Positions 8,480 through 15,585 of a DNA stretch of 64,000 nt are shown here, one piece after another (the stretch's first letter is position 1; each line of letters begins with the position of its first letter). The DNA is taken from NCBI GenBank assembly GCA_029262595.1, contig JAJCZB010000065.1, positions 1-64,000 on the forward strand, written 5' to 3'. Source of the stretch: Candidatus Babelota bacterium (GTDB lineage Bacteria > Babelota > Babeliae > Babelales > Vermiphilaceae). A program made the translations under genes and the position numbers. The notes beneath the pieces were generated by a model, which saw only the letters and a list, made by a program, of their open reading frames with translations, searched no databases and was not told the origin of the DNA.

Positions 8480-9817
8480 TCAATCAGCTAAGTTCGCTGC
8501 GCTGTTGTTAATTACTGACCCTGCTTGGTAATACTTCATTACGGTGTTTACATTGCGATGGGTGGTTAATGCCATCACATCTCCGAGCGGTTTGTTTCTT
8601 CGTCCTGCTTCTGTTACAAATCCGCTTCGCAAACTATGAGCCCCAAACTGACTTTCATCGTAGCCTGCCTTCTTCAAACGATTTTTTACAATGCGATAAA
8701 CATCTGTTCCGTTAATTGGGCCACGAACATTTCTACCCTTTGCCACTGCACGAAAGATGTGCTCGTCAGTTATCTTTGCAGCTTCAAGCCATTCATCTAA
8801 TGCACGTGCAACTCGTCCTTTGATAGGAACAGGCGATCCTTTTCCTTCTTGATCAGTCTTGCTCTTGGGGATGGTGTATGTATAATCTCCGTCATCATTC
8901 CTGACAAGATCTTTCATTTGCGCGGTAGCTATTTCTGATCTTCTTCCTCCTGATCCCCAGGCAAACAACAACACCGCCTTATCTCTCAAATCTATTAGTG
9001 AGTCTCTGCATGTATCGATCATGTCGTCTAATATGTATCGAGTAATAGCTTTGCCTGTTTTACGGTCAGCGTATTTTTTAGAGAGCTTACTGAGTACCTG
9101 CTTTACTTCTTTGTCGTGACAAGGGTTTGGCCATTTTGACTGTTGAAGAAACACAGAAAGGGATGCAACGCGTCTTTTTACTGTCGAAAGCTTATGAGGC
9201 CCGAGCTTGTATTTAAACTTTTGATTAACAAGTTTCTTGTCTATGTAGGGATCCAGTTCTTCAACATGTTCAATAATGAATGAAAGCACTTCTTTTGTGC
9301 TGATTGGTCTTGTGAAAGTGAATCCGACGGCACTCAACGATGCTTGCCAGTACACAAGGTCGCCTTCATATGCACGCTTTGTGCTTTCAGAGCTATACTC
9401 TCTAACCAACTCGGATGCCCGCACTAAAGACTTGTCATTAAGTAATTCAAGCGCAGAAAGGAATCCCTGCCGTGGAACAGCAAGCTGTAATTTGGGCTGA
9501 TTTCTGATAAGCGAATAGGGTAAAATTTCATGCGAGGGGCGAAGCAGGAGTTCTGATTTACCTTCTACTTCATCAATAATTTTGCCCCACACCTCAGTGC
9601 TTGCTCGCGTTGTATCGAGTGTTTCTCTTGTTACTTCTTTTCCAAGGTGTTTTGAGATCGCTTTGCACACTTTTTCTTCATACTCCTCATCCATGAGCTT
9701 TTTAAGCGCTATAAGCTCAGCATCTTTCTGTGCCTGCTCGAATTACGCAGTAACAATTGCAATCTCATATTCCTCGATTTCATTCTTTTCATTCGGTATA
9801 ATTTTTTCATCTGCCAT
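8480..9817 (-). pseudogene. Tyrosine recombinase/integrase with in-frame stop near its N-terminus
   Basis: Site-specific recombinase of the phage-integrase family. The catalytic residues are all present: Arg in GGRRSE, His-x-x-Arg in AHSLRSG, a later His in TTHRN and the nucleophilic Tyr in MKYYQAG. The frame from the ATG at 9817 reads 24 codons (MADEKII...) to a TAA at 9743-9745, then continues in the same frame without interruption. A shorter 404-aa product could start at 9694 (MDEEYEEK), but no ribosome site is visible there. The catalytic domain is untouched, so the protein might still be made by re-initiation. It lies just upstream of purF and opens a probable island. Confidence 0.7.
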
Positions 9818-10225
9818 GACCGTATCTCGCACATAAAATTTCATGTATTATTGTAAAGCGTTAAGTGAAGTTTTATCGTACACAAAGTTTTTGGCAAGTT
9901 CATTTGCTACTTGCTGCTGAGACACATCTTTTTTATTATTGAGGCTTATTTGTGACTTGTTTTTGACACATGGTTTTCTAATAGGACCGTTGGATTAAAG
10001 GCATTTTCTTGGAAATAGCCCTATTTGAATTTGATACATAAAAAATGTTGATTTTTATTAACTTTTTATTGCAATGTCTCAAAATAGGAGTATCTATTAA
10101 CAGTAGTTATAGGCTGAATCTCTAACTTGAGGAGTAAGCATAAACAACTAACCATTCAAAAAAGAGTTTGGTATATGACAGCAACAGTGAAGTAACAACA
10201 TTTCTAACGTACAGAAGGATGTATC
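9818..10225. other. AT-rich non-coding region between integrase and secreted module
   Basis: About 400 bp with no supportable gene. It must hold the divergent promoters for the integrase and the gene at 10226. A 13-bp sequence (ACCATTCAAAAAA) at 10151 also occurs at 8420, on the other side of the integrase. It may be a relic of an attachment site, or a chance A-rich match. Confidence 0.5.
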
Positions 10226-10852
10226 ATGGTACGTAACAAGAAACTAGTCACACTCTCCCTTCTCATGTCCCTTTTTATCACCCCGTTTCTTTCAGCGATG
10301 GAACTAGAAGATATGGTCGCGCAAGGCTCACAGATGGAAATTGAAAAGTTTTCAGAACTAGATCTTGATGGTTGCACAATGCTTTTTGATCCTGCTCATG
10401 TAAGAACCGAAGGCCTTGAGAAAAAGGTTCAGCTCGGTGCTGATAAAAATGGATTTTTCGTTCAAGATGGCGAAGAAACTATTAGAGTACATGCATACGA
10501 CACCGATGAAGAGTTTAAGGGGCGCTCTTTAAATGAAATTGCTCTTTATGGGATGACAAGTAAATTCAAAGTTTCCCAGTTTGATAATGGTGAATACAAA
10601 GTTGCCGCAGCTGAAGGACTAAATGGCGGTGGACTATTTGGCGCATGGCTTGGATCATGTCTTGGAACTGGACTCGTTGTCTTTACTGGTGAAGTTGTCA
10701 TTGGCGCAATATCCCTTTGTACTGGAGCTGCTGCTCCTGCTACATTTACTGCATTAAATGCAGCATTTGGACCTACTCTAATCGCTCCAGCAGCAAAAGT
10801 TGCTGCAGTAGCGGGTGGAATTGCGGGCGGTGTTGCAACCGGTCCAGTTTAA
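10226..10852 (+). CDS. Secreted protein with glycine-rich hydrophobic C-terminus
   Basis: 208 aa. Signal peptide at residues 1-24 (basic start, ending FLSA), then an acidic globular region of about 105 residues, then a C-terminal 75 residues rich in Gly and Ala with two or three membrane-capable stretches (from GGGLFGAWLG to the end). A strong AAGGA ribosome site precedes the ATG. I recognise no family. The soluble part plus Gly/Ala hydrophobic tail resembles pore-forming or bacteriocin-like proteins, which is inference from composition only. Two tiny membrane proteins follow at once and are probably co-transcribed. Confidence 0.75.
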   Translation: MVRNKKLVTLSLLMSLFITPFLSAMELEDMVAQGSQMEIEKFSELDLDGCTMLFDPAHVRTEGLEKKVQLGADKNGFFVQDGEETIRVHAYDTDEEFKGRSLNEIALYGMTSKFKVSQFDNGEYKVAAAEGLNGGGLFGAWLGSCLGTGLVVFTGEVVIGAISLCTGAAAPATFTALNAAFGPTLIAPAAKVAAVAGGIAGGVATGPV

Positions 10853-10863
10853 TAGGATAGCCT

Positions 10864-11004
10864 ATGTGGTTTTACTGGTATTGGTATGAGCATGTCCTCA
10901 TTGGAATAGCAACTCTGCTCTTTATGTATTACATCAAATTCTACGTTTTAGACGGAGACGATATCGTTCTCTCTTTGATTAAATATGTAAAGGGCCGAAA
11001 ATGA
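10864..11004 (+). CDS. 46-aa membrane protein
   Basis: Starts 11 bp after the preceding gene, with AGGAT upstream. The sequence begins MWFYWYWYEH, followed by one transmembrane helix (about 11-28) and a short polar tail ending KGRK. The stop overlaps the start of the next small gene (ATGA). Such tightly coupled mini-membrane proteins after a secreted toxin-like gene could be immunity, holin or accessory proteins; the sequence does not decide. Confidence 0.6.
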   Translation: MWFYWYWYEHVLIGIATLLFMYYIKFYVLDGDDIVLSLIKYVKGRK

Positions 11005-11141
11005 CTGAGTTCCAACATGCCATTGTCGGCATGACGATACTCATGGTTATCTGGTTTGGGTTTGCGAGTGAATTCTTCAAATCTCCAAAAGATAAAAAGT
11101 CATGGGAAGAGTGGAAAGAAATGTTCAGAAAATATCGGTAA
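11001..11141 (+). CDS. 46-aa membrane protein, second of a pair
   Basis: Overlaps the preceding small gene by 4 bp. One N-terminal transmembrane helix (about residues 7-25, HAIVGMTILMVIWFGFA), then a charged tail with DKKSWEEWKEMFRKY. It has the same length and topology as the previous gene, though sequence identity is not obvious. A strong terminator follows, so genes 10226-11141 form one transcription unit. Confidence 0.6.
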   Translation: MTEFQHAIVGMTILMVIWFGFASEFFKSPKDKKSWEEWKEMFRKYR

Positions 11142-11156
11142 ACGCGAGCAATCTAT

Positions 11157-11188
11157 GGAGGAGACGTTTATTGGCCTCCTCCTTTTTT
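11157..11188 (+). terminator. Intrinsic terminator of the secreted/membrane module
   Basis: Stem GGAGGAG (11157-11163) and CTCCTCC (11176-11182) with a 12-nt loop, followed by a run of T. It separates the module from the toxin-antitoxin pair. Confidence 0.85.
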
Positions 11189-11284
11189 ATTCACCACGAA
11201 TCAGCCTTTTTTCCCATTCTACGGCATTAAACCATTGTCTTTGTATCACGATTCTGATACGCTTTAGTATGAGTGAGATTTAAC

Positions 11285-11686
11285 ATGATGCTGGCGGGTA
11301 CAAATGAAAAAAACTATGTTGCCTATTGTGGCGCAGAGCTAACAATTGAGTGGTATTATACCGGCCGGGGAAAGAGCGAAGCGCTTGATTACTTTAAAGA
11401 CTTACCTCTCAGCCGCAAGAAAAAAGTGGCTTATATGTTTGAGTCGCTTGCGCAGTTGGGGAAGATATTCAACAAAGAAAAATTTCGTAACGAAGGCGAT
11501 CAAATTTATGCAATCAAAGCTTCTGAAGATCGGTTCTTATGCTTTTTCTTTGATGGAGCGAAAGTTATCGTTACAAATGCCTACGCCAAAAAGTCTGCAA
11601 AGATGCCTCCTCGAGAAAAGCAAAAGGCGTTAAAAGCCAAGCAGGATTATATTAAAAGAGTTAAAGGGGGAATTTATTATGAGTAA
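11285..11686 (+). CDS. higB: HigB/RelE-like toxin (phage Gp49-like family)
   Basis: Probable mRNA-interfering toxin of a type II system. The fold pattern fits the Gp49/HigB group: EALDYFKDLPLSRKKKV helix, LAQLGKIF, an IYAIKA strand, RFLCFFFDG, then a basic tail with KKSAKMPPREKQKA. The ATG at 11285 is preferred to a GTG at 11273, because GTGAG lies at a fair distance upstream of the ATG. The helix-turn-helix partner overlaps its end by 8 bp, the usual HigB-HigA order. The gene symbol rests on family and context only. Confidence 0.8.
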   Translation: MMLAGTNEKNYVAYCGAELTIEWYYTGRGKSEALDYFKDLPLSRKKKVAYMFESLAQLGKIFNKEKFRNEGDQIYAIKASEDRFLCFFFDGAKVIVTNAYAKKSAKMPPREKQKALKAKQDYIKRVKGGIYYE

Positions 11687-12008
11687 AAAAGTGAAATCAA
11701 CCATTCAGGAATTTATAGACTCTCTCAGTCCTCGAGAGCGCAAAAAATATGAAGAGGAGCGACAAGAGTTTCTTTTGTCAGAGATAATTCTTGCTGCAAT
11801 GGAAAAAGACAATGTATCGGTACGAAAGCTAGCTAAGTTAGCAGGCGTGTCTCCTACCATTGTACAAGCAATGAGATCTGGCTCGAAACAAGATTTTACT
11901 TTGCAGAGTTTATGGAAAGTATTAAAGGGTCTTGGTAGCAAAGGCCTTATGGTTGAACTTAATGGACAATATATACCTATCGATATTCCCATTTCAGGTA
12001 AAAGGTAA
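11679..12008 (+). CDS. higA: HigA-like antitoxin with helix-turn-helix
   Basis: 109 aa. A Cro/CI-type helix-turn-helix spans about residues 35-90 (VSVRKLAKLAGVSPTIVQAM), preceded by an acidic helix with SPRERKKYEEE. It should bind and neutralise the upstream toxin and repress their shared promoter. It overlaps the toxin stop codon by 8 bp, which suits coupled translation. A GGGG sequence just before the ATG is its ribosome site. Confidence 0.8.
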   Translation: MSKKVKSTIQEFIDSLSPRERKKYEEERQEFLLSEIILAAMEKDNVSVRKLAKLAGVSPTIVQAMRSGSKQDFTLQSLWKVLKGLGSKGLMVELNGQYIPIDIPISGKR

Positions 12009-12105
12009 GGGAGTATCTCCTCTAAAGACAGCAAAGCGCTCACAGATCTTTTTGAATTGCTTCTTGAAATGCACCATGAACAACACAACAACGAAAGAAA
12101 AAATT

Positions 12106-12471
12106 ATGAAACGACTTCTTTTGTTATTTCTTTTGGCGACACCCCTTCTATCTGCAAAGTATCTTTACATGGGACATGTAATTTGAGCTCATTACACTCA
12201 AAAACAAGCTCCATACACAATAGACTCGTCGCCTCTTCCTTGCGGGATTCAAGTTACTGGTCATGTATTCAATAGCAATGCTGTGACTATATGTATTTCT
12301 GCCAATGGCATACCAATTACAATTTCTTTATTCCTTGATCAAAATCACCAAATCTCTGGATTTGTTAATTTTACTTTGGAAGATAAAGATGGATGGAGAT
12401 GGTTCGAAGACTTCATTATTTATTGGTTAAATCCTGACCGCATTAACCGAGAAGTAATTGAGCTGAAGTAG
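12106..12471 (+). pseudogene. Small secreted-protein gene interrupted by in-frame TGA
   Basis: The ATG at 12106 gives a clear signal peptide (MKRLLLLFLLATPLLSA), then ten codons (KYLYMGHVI) to TGA at 12184-12186. The same frame is open for another 94 codons to TAG at 12471, coding a plausible beta-rich domain with two Cys (PCGIQVTGHVFNSNAV, CISANG) and a C-terminal DGWRWFEDF segment. TGA is an ordinary stop elsewhere here (it ends purL), so a nonsense mutation is likelier than recoding. Family unknown. It fits the decay of the surrounding island. Confidence 0.65.
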
Positions 12472-12480
12472 GACTCAACG

Positions 12481-13011
12481 CTACAGTTCACCATAAATCT
12501 TTATGACACCCACTCCGTACGCATTCAAAAATTTTGCCCTATAGATGCTTCCAGGATTTGTGACGGAGTAAATATCAAATTTGTTTGCACTGAGTCTTCC
12601 AAGAAAGTTTCCTGAGGAATCATATAACCTTGGAGCTTGCAAAGTATGTGGATTGTTTGCTGAATAAAGGCTATATGGACTTCCATACTGGCCATACTCA
12701 TTATTGATGCTTAATGAGCTATACGGATTTCCGTATGTCCCAAACTTGTTGTGAACTGAGTCAGGATCAAATTGATTTGTATTAAGATTTCCTATATAAA
12801 CAAGACCTTTTAAAGCGGGGCTTAATTTGACTAACTGTTGCGCGAGAAGAGTCGCCATTTTCTGAACAGTTTGCTTATGAGCTCTTTTCATTTGGGATGC
12901 AAAATTATCACGCTCTTTTTTTATCGCTTTTTCTTTTGCCGCTTTCTGAGATGAACGATATTGCGATGATATTTTTGGAACTACGCGCCGATCAAACTCT
13001 TTCCAAATCAT
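12481..13011 (-). CDS. Repeat-containing protein of unknown function, abutting truncated msrA
   Basis: 176 aa without a signal peptide at its ATG. A basic N-terminal helix (residues 1-65, rich in Lys/Arg/Gln) is followed by imperfect repeats of the type YGxPYSxxSxNN (about 90-125), then LYDSSGNFLGRLSANKFDIYS. Proteins with such Tyr-Gly-x-Pro-Tyr-Ser repeats occur in several bacteria with no defined function that I can name. Its start codon overlaps the msrA fragment stop, so the gene seems to have been joined to msrA by recombination. It may have lost an original 5' end, as the visible start has no clear ribosome site of its own. Confidence 0.55.
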   Translation of the reverse strand: MIWKEFDRRVVPKISSQYRSSQKAAKEKAIKKERDNFASQMKRAHKQTVQKMATLLAQQLVKLSPALKGLVYIGNLNTNQFDPDSVHNKFGTYGNPYSSLSINNEYGQYGSPYSLYSANNPHTLQAPRLYDSSGNFLGRLSANKFDIYSVTNPGSIYRAKFLNAYGVGVIKIYGEL

Positions 13012-13359
13012 CGATTCTGAGGCCCACGATCAACGAATTGCCCTCCCGCATCGGTGGGATCAACGGTGCGCCAAAAGAGATCAAGTAATTTTGAGTATGA
13101 AATTTTCTGCGGATCATACTGCACTTCGATTGCTTCTACGTGCCCAGAATCGGCGTAGTTTTGATAGGTTGGATTTTTTTGAGATCCATCCATATATCCT
13201 GAAATCACTTCGCTCACTCCGGGAGCTTTTTCAAATGCGGATTCCATGCACCAAAAGCATCCACCCGCAAAATATGCTTTTTTTTGCTCTGCCCAGAGAG
13301 AATGCGTCATAACTATTCCTATTGCTAATGCCATGAAAATGCTTATTTTTTTTATTCAT
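13008..13359 (-). pseudogene. msrA: Peptide methionine sulfoxide reductase A, truncated and frameshifted
   Basis: The active-site motif GGCFWCMESAFEK and downstream GYMDG, QNYADSGHVEAIEV and FVDRGPQ are typical MsrA, which repairs oxidised Met. The protein stops right after GPQ (NR, then stop), where full MsrA continues for dozens of residues, so the 3' part is lost. At the 5' end, the ATG at 13359 with an AAGGA site is one base out of frame because of an 8-A run (13346-13353). With seven A the reading would be MNKKISIFMALAIGIV, a perfect signal peptide. A shorter in-frame product could begin at 13334. It was probably once a periplasmic MsrA. Confidence 0.8.
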
Positions 13360-13538
13360 ATTATTCCTTATATATCTTTTATCTTTGCAATCAGAACAAA
13401 TGAACTCAATGCATGGAAGTAAAACTATGCAAAAACAGCTTGAAGAACAGCACTTTTTTCACTACACTGGGTTTCATTATTTTCGAAACGTCTTTTTTTA
13501 AAAACCATTTTTTTACAGATGCAAAGAGGTTAAGGTCT

Positions 13539-13997
13539 ATGAACGTGAAGGTTCTTGCGGCAGCGCTATTTTTATCTATTGTGGTGTATGTTGGGTTTCG
13601 ATTTTTTCCTACGAGTATGCAGCCCTCTTTGCAAGAAGACAGTTCGCAAAATAAGTATCTTTTTTTGGGCACTCACTTTTTAGCGTCATATAAGGGATGC
13701 GATTCTGCTGCATTAAAAAATATTACAGAATTTAAAAAAGTGTTTGCAAATGCGGTCCAGTCAAGTGGTGCGACAATTTTAGAGCACTCGTTTACTGATT
13801 TTGGTCCGGATAGCATGACCGGTACATTTACTCTTTCTGAGAGCCATGCTTCTATTCATACCTATCCGGAGCATAATGCCTGTTTTGTGGATCTCTTTAC
13901 GTGTGGCAGCCATTGCCATTGGGAGCCATTTCATGCCATTTTGATGGACTATCTCAAGCCCAAAACAGTGAATCCTCAGGTAATTACTCGTAATTAA
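13539..13997 (+). CDS. speD: S-adenosylmethionine decarboxylase proenzyme with N-terminal membrane/signal segment
   Basis: Decarboxylates SAM to give the aminopropyl donor for polyamines. The self-cleavage site is clear: LSESHASIHTYPEH, where the Ser after Glu becomes the pyruvoyl group, followed by CFVDLFTCG. Length (152 aa) minus the leader matches the small bacterial class. The ATG at 13539 has AAGG upstream. Residues 1-22 are a basic-hydrophobic segment (VLAAALFLSIVVYVGF) before the catalytic domain, so the enzyme should be membrane-anchored or exported, unlike cytosolic homologs. No spermidine synthase is seen nearby. Confidence 0.92.
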   Translation: MNVKVLAAALFLSIVVYVGFRFFPTSMQPSLQEDSSQNKYLFLGTHFLASYKGCDSAALKNITEFKKVFANAVQSSGATILEHSFTDFGPDSMTGTFTLSESHASIHTYPEHNACFVDLFTCGSHCHWEPFHAILMDYLKPKTVNPQVITRN

Positions 13998-14150
13998 TAG
14001 CGCCTTCTGGCCGGTATATTTGAGAGGGTGGGGGGTTTTATCCCTTATTTGAGGCTTTTTTCTGGCAAAAACCATTGATTTTCGAGCCTTCATTTTGATA
14101 CGGTTAAAGCGATAGGAGTATTGTATAAATCGTTTCAAAAGGAGATTCGT

Positions 14151-14663
14151 ATGAAGAAGAAACTCTTAGTAGCAGTTCTTACTACTGTATCTGTTGCTGG
14201 TTTGAATGCCGCGTATGCGCAAAATCCCGTAAGGCACATGCCTGGCAAGAGAGTGTATGCGACAAGAGCCCCAAAAATGATGTCTTTGCAAGCGCCAGAA
14301 ATGAGCATGCAGGAGCAGATGGGCAAACCTGAAGGATATCGTTTGCGTTGGGTGCAGCTTGATAATGATATGGATGGTGAGCAAGCTACAGGTGTATTAG
14401 TACAGCTTATCTCAAAGCCATCAATGATATCAAAACCAGTTGTAGTGCGATCATATAAACTACAGCCAGACTCAGAGAGTCGTGGCAGAATGCGTAATGT
14501 TTCAGATCTTCCACAAATTACGCACGTGAGAGTGATTGGTTTGTCTGGTCCTGGTAAAGGTCAAACAGCACAATACAAAATTCCAGGCAAGTTAGCACGT
14601 CGTCGAAGCATTAAAATAGACATCGACCTTAAAGGCGGCAAATTAATGCTTTCTAAAGACTAA
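14151..14663 (+). CDS. Secreted beta-rich protein, family D paralog 1
   Basis: 170 aa. Signal peptide of about 24 residues ending AYAQ, with AAAAGGAG upstream. After a linker, the C-terminal 110 residues share a pattern with the next two genes: (V/I)DNDxxG-x-Q/E-A, then VxL, a KL or LRAG turn, a hydrophobic T-x-V-x-V segment, G-x-G-x-G-Q, and a final K-(L/V)-x-L-S. The pattern suggests a small beta-sandwich. No catalytic residues stand out. Function unknown. Confidence 0.75.
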   Translation: MKKKLLVAVLTTVSVAGLNAAYAQNPVRHMPGKRVYATRAPKMMSLQAPEMSMQEQMGKPEGYRLRWVQLDNDMDGEQATGVLVQLISKPSMISKPVVVRSYKLQPDSESRGRMRNVSDLPQITHVRVIGLSGPGKGQTAQYKIPGKLARRRSIKIDIDLKGGKLMLSKD

Positions 14664-14722
14664 AAAAGAAGTAAGTGAGTCGCTCAGGAGGGCGGATTTT
14701 TGTTTTAAAAAAAGGAGAAGGT

Positions 14723-15100
14723 ATGAAGAAGAAATTATTAATGGCATTGTTTGCAATTGCAACTGTTTCAAGTATGCATGCATCATCAAAGTATCGCCTC
14801 ACTATCGATAACGATACTGATGGCAAGCAAGCAAGTAAATTTGAAGTAAAGCTTTTTACGCGCAAAGAGCAAAATATTTTGAGTAAATATAAAACGTTTA
14901 CGTTGCGTGCAGGAAAAGAGAAAACGATTAAGTCTGGTAGCCCTATTCGCTTGATTACTGTGAGAGGATTAGAGGGCACGGGCTTCGGGCAAGAATCGAC
15001 CTTTACCATCTCTGATGACACATTACAACAGCGTATGAAAGTTGATATTGATATCAATAGCGCTGGAAAAGTTGTTCTTTCAATCGATAAAAACAACTAA
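14723..15100 (+). CDS. Secreted beta-rich protein, family D paralog 2
   Basis: 125 aa, the shortest family member: signal peptide (ending MHAS) directly followed by the shared domain (IDNDTDGKQASKFEVKLF, GTGFGQ, KVVLS). AAAGGAG precedes the ATG at 14723. Since it is almost all domain, it defines the core at about 105 residues. It is followed by a strong terminator. Confidence 0.75.
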   Translation: MKKKLLMALFAIATVSSMHASSKYRLTIDNDTDGKQASKFEVKLFTRKEQNILSKYKTFTLRAGKEKTIKSGSPIRLITVRGLEGTGFGQESTFTISDDTLQQRMKVDIDINSAGKVVLSIDKNN

Positions 15101-15108
15101 AATAATAG

Positions 15109-15137
15109 AGCCGCTCTTTTTTAGGGCGGCTTTATTT
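15109..15137 (+). terminator. Intrinsic terminator
   Basis: Stem AGCCGC (15109-15114) and GCGGCT (15126-15131) followed by TTTATTT, between two paralogous secreted-protein genes. Confidence 0.8.
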
Positions 15138-15156
15138 CATTTTTGAGGGGTGAGTT

Positions 15157-15582
15157 ATGAAAAAAATAGTTTTTTTTCTGGCAATAATATGTGCCTTTGT
15201 TGGCGTTTCTGCTGAGCAATCTCATAGGCGTACGACGCATTTTCGAAATAACCCCAATTGGAAGCAGCCGAAGTGGTATATGCTTGAAGGGATCCGAGTA
15301 GATAACGAAACGAAAGGATCAGAAGCGAGCCGATTACGCGTAAAGCTTTTTTCATATGACTCTCGTGAAAGAGAGTATGTGCTTGATGCCGGACAAGAGA
15401 CTCGTCGTAAACTAGTATCACTTACAAGCCTGCCGGTAATCACTCGGGTACACGTGGCGGTAGTTCAAGGAGCTGGGAAAGGCCAAAAAGCTTTGTATGA
15501 AATTAAACCATCCTATGATCGTAAGCGATTAAATCTGGTAGCGCGCTATAGAAATGGAAAATTAGTTCTTTCCAAGAAGTAG
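15157..15582 (+). CDS. Secreted beta-rich protein, family D paralog 3
   Basis: 141 aa. Signal peptide ends VSAE. A linker with basic and aromatic residues precedes the family pattern: VDNETKGSEASRLRVKLF, LDAGQ, VxVVQGAGKGQ and a C-terminal GKLVLSKK. The ribosome site is GAGGGG. The gene converges with mutL, whose stop lies 3 bp beyond. Function unknown; tandem triplication suggests diversification of a surface or secreted protein. Confidence 0.75.
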   Translation: MKKIVFFLAIICAFVGVSAEQSHRRTTHFRNNPNWKQPKWYMLEGIRVDNETKGSEASRLRVKLFSYDSREREYVLDAGQETRRKLVSLTSLPVITRVHVAVVQGAGKGQKALYEIKPSYDRKRLNLVARYRNGKLVLSKK

Positions 15583-15585
15583 TAC

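Noticed and set aside
8334-8483. An extra 50 residues at the PurF N-terminus in the same open frame
   Set aside because: No ribosome site, no similarity to PurF, and the ATG at 8333 gives a coherent signal-like leader directly before the catalytic Cys.
12184-12186. TGA recoding (alternative genetic code or selenocysteine) to explain the interrupted secreted gene
   Set aside because: TGA is used as a normal stop elsewhere, for example at the end of purL and zwf, and no selenocysteine-type hairpin was evident; a nonsense mutation is simpler.
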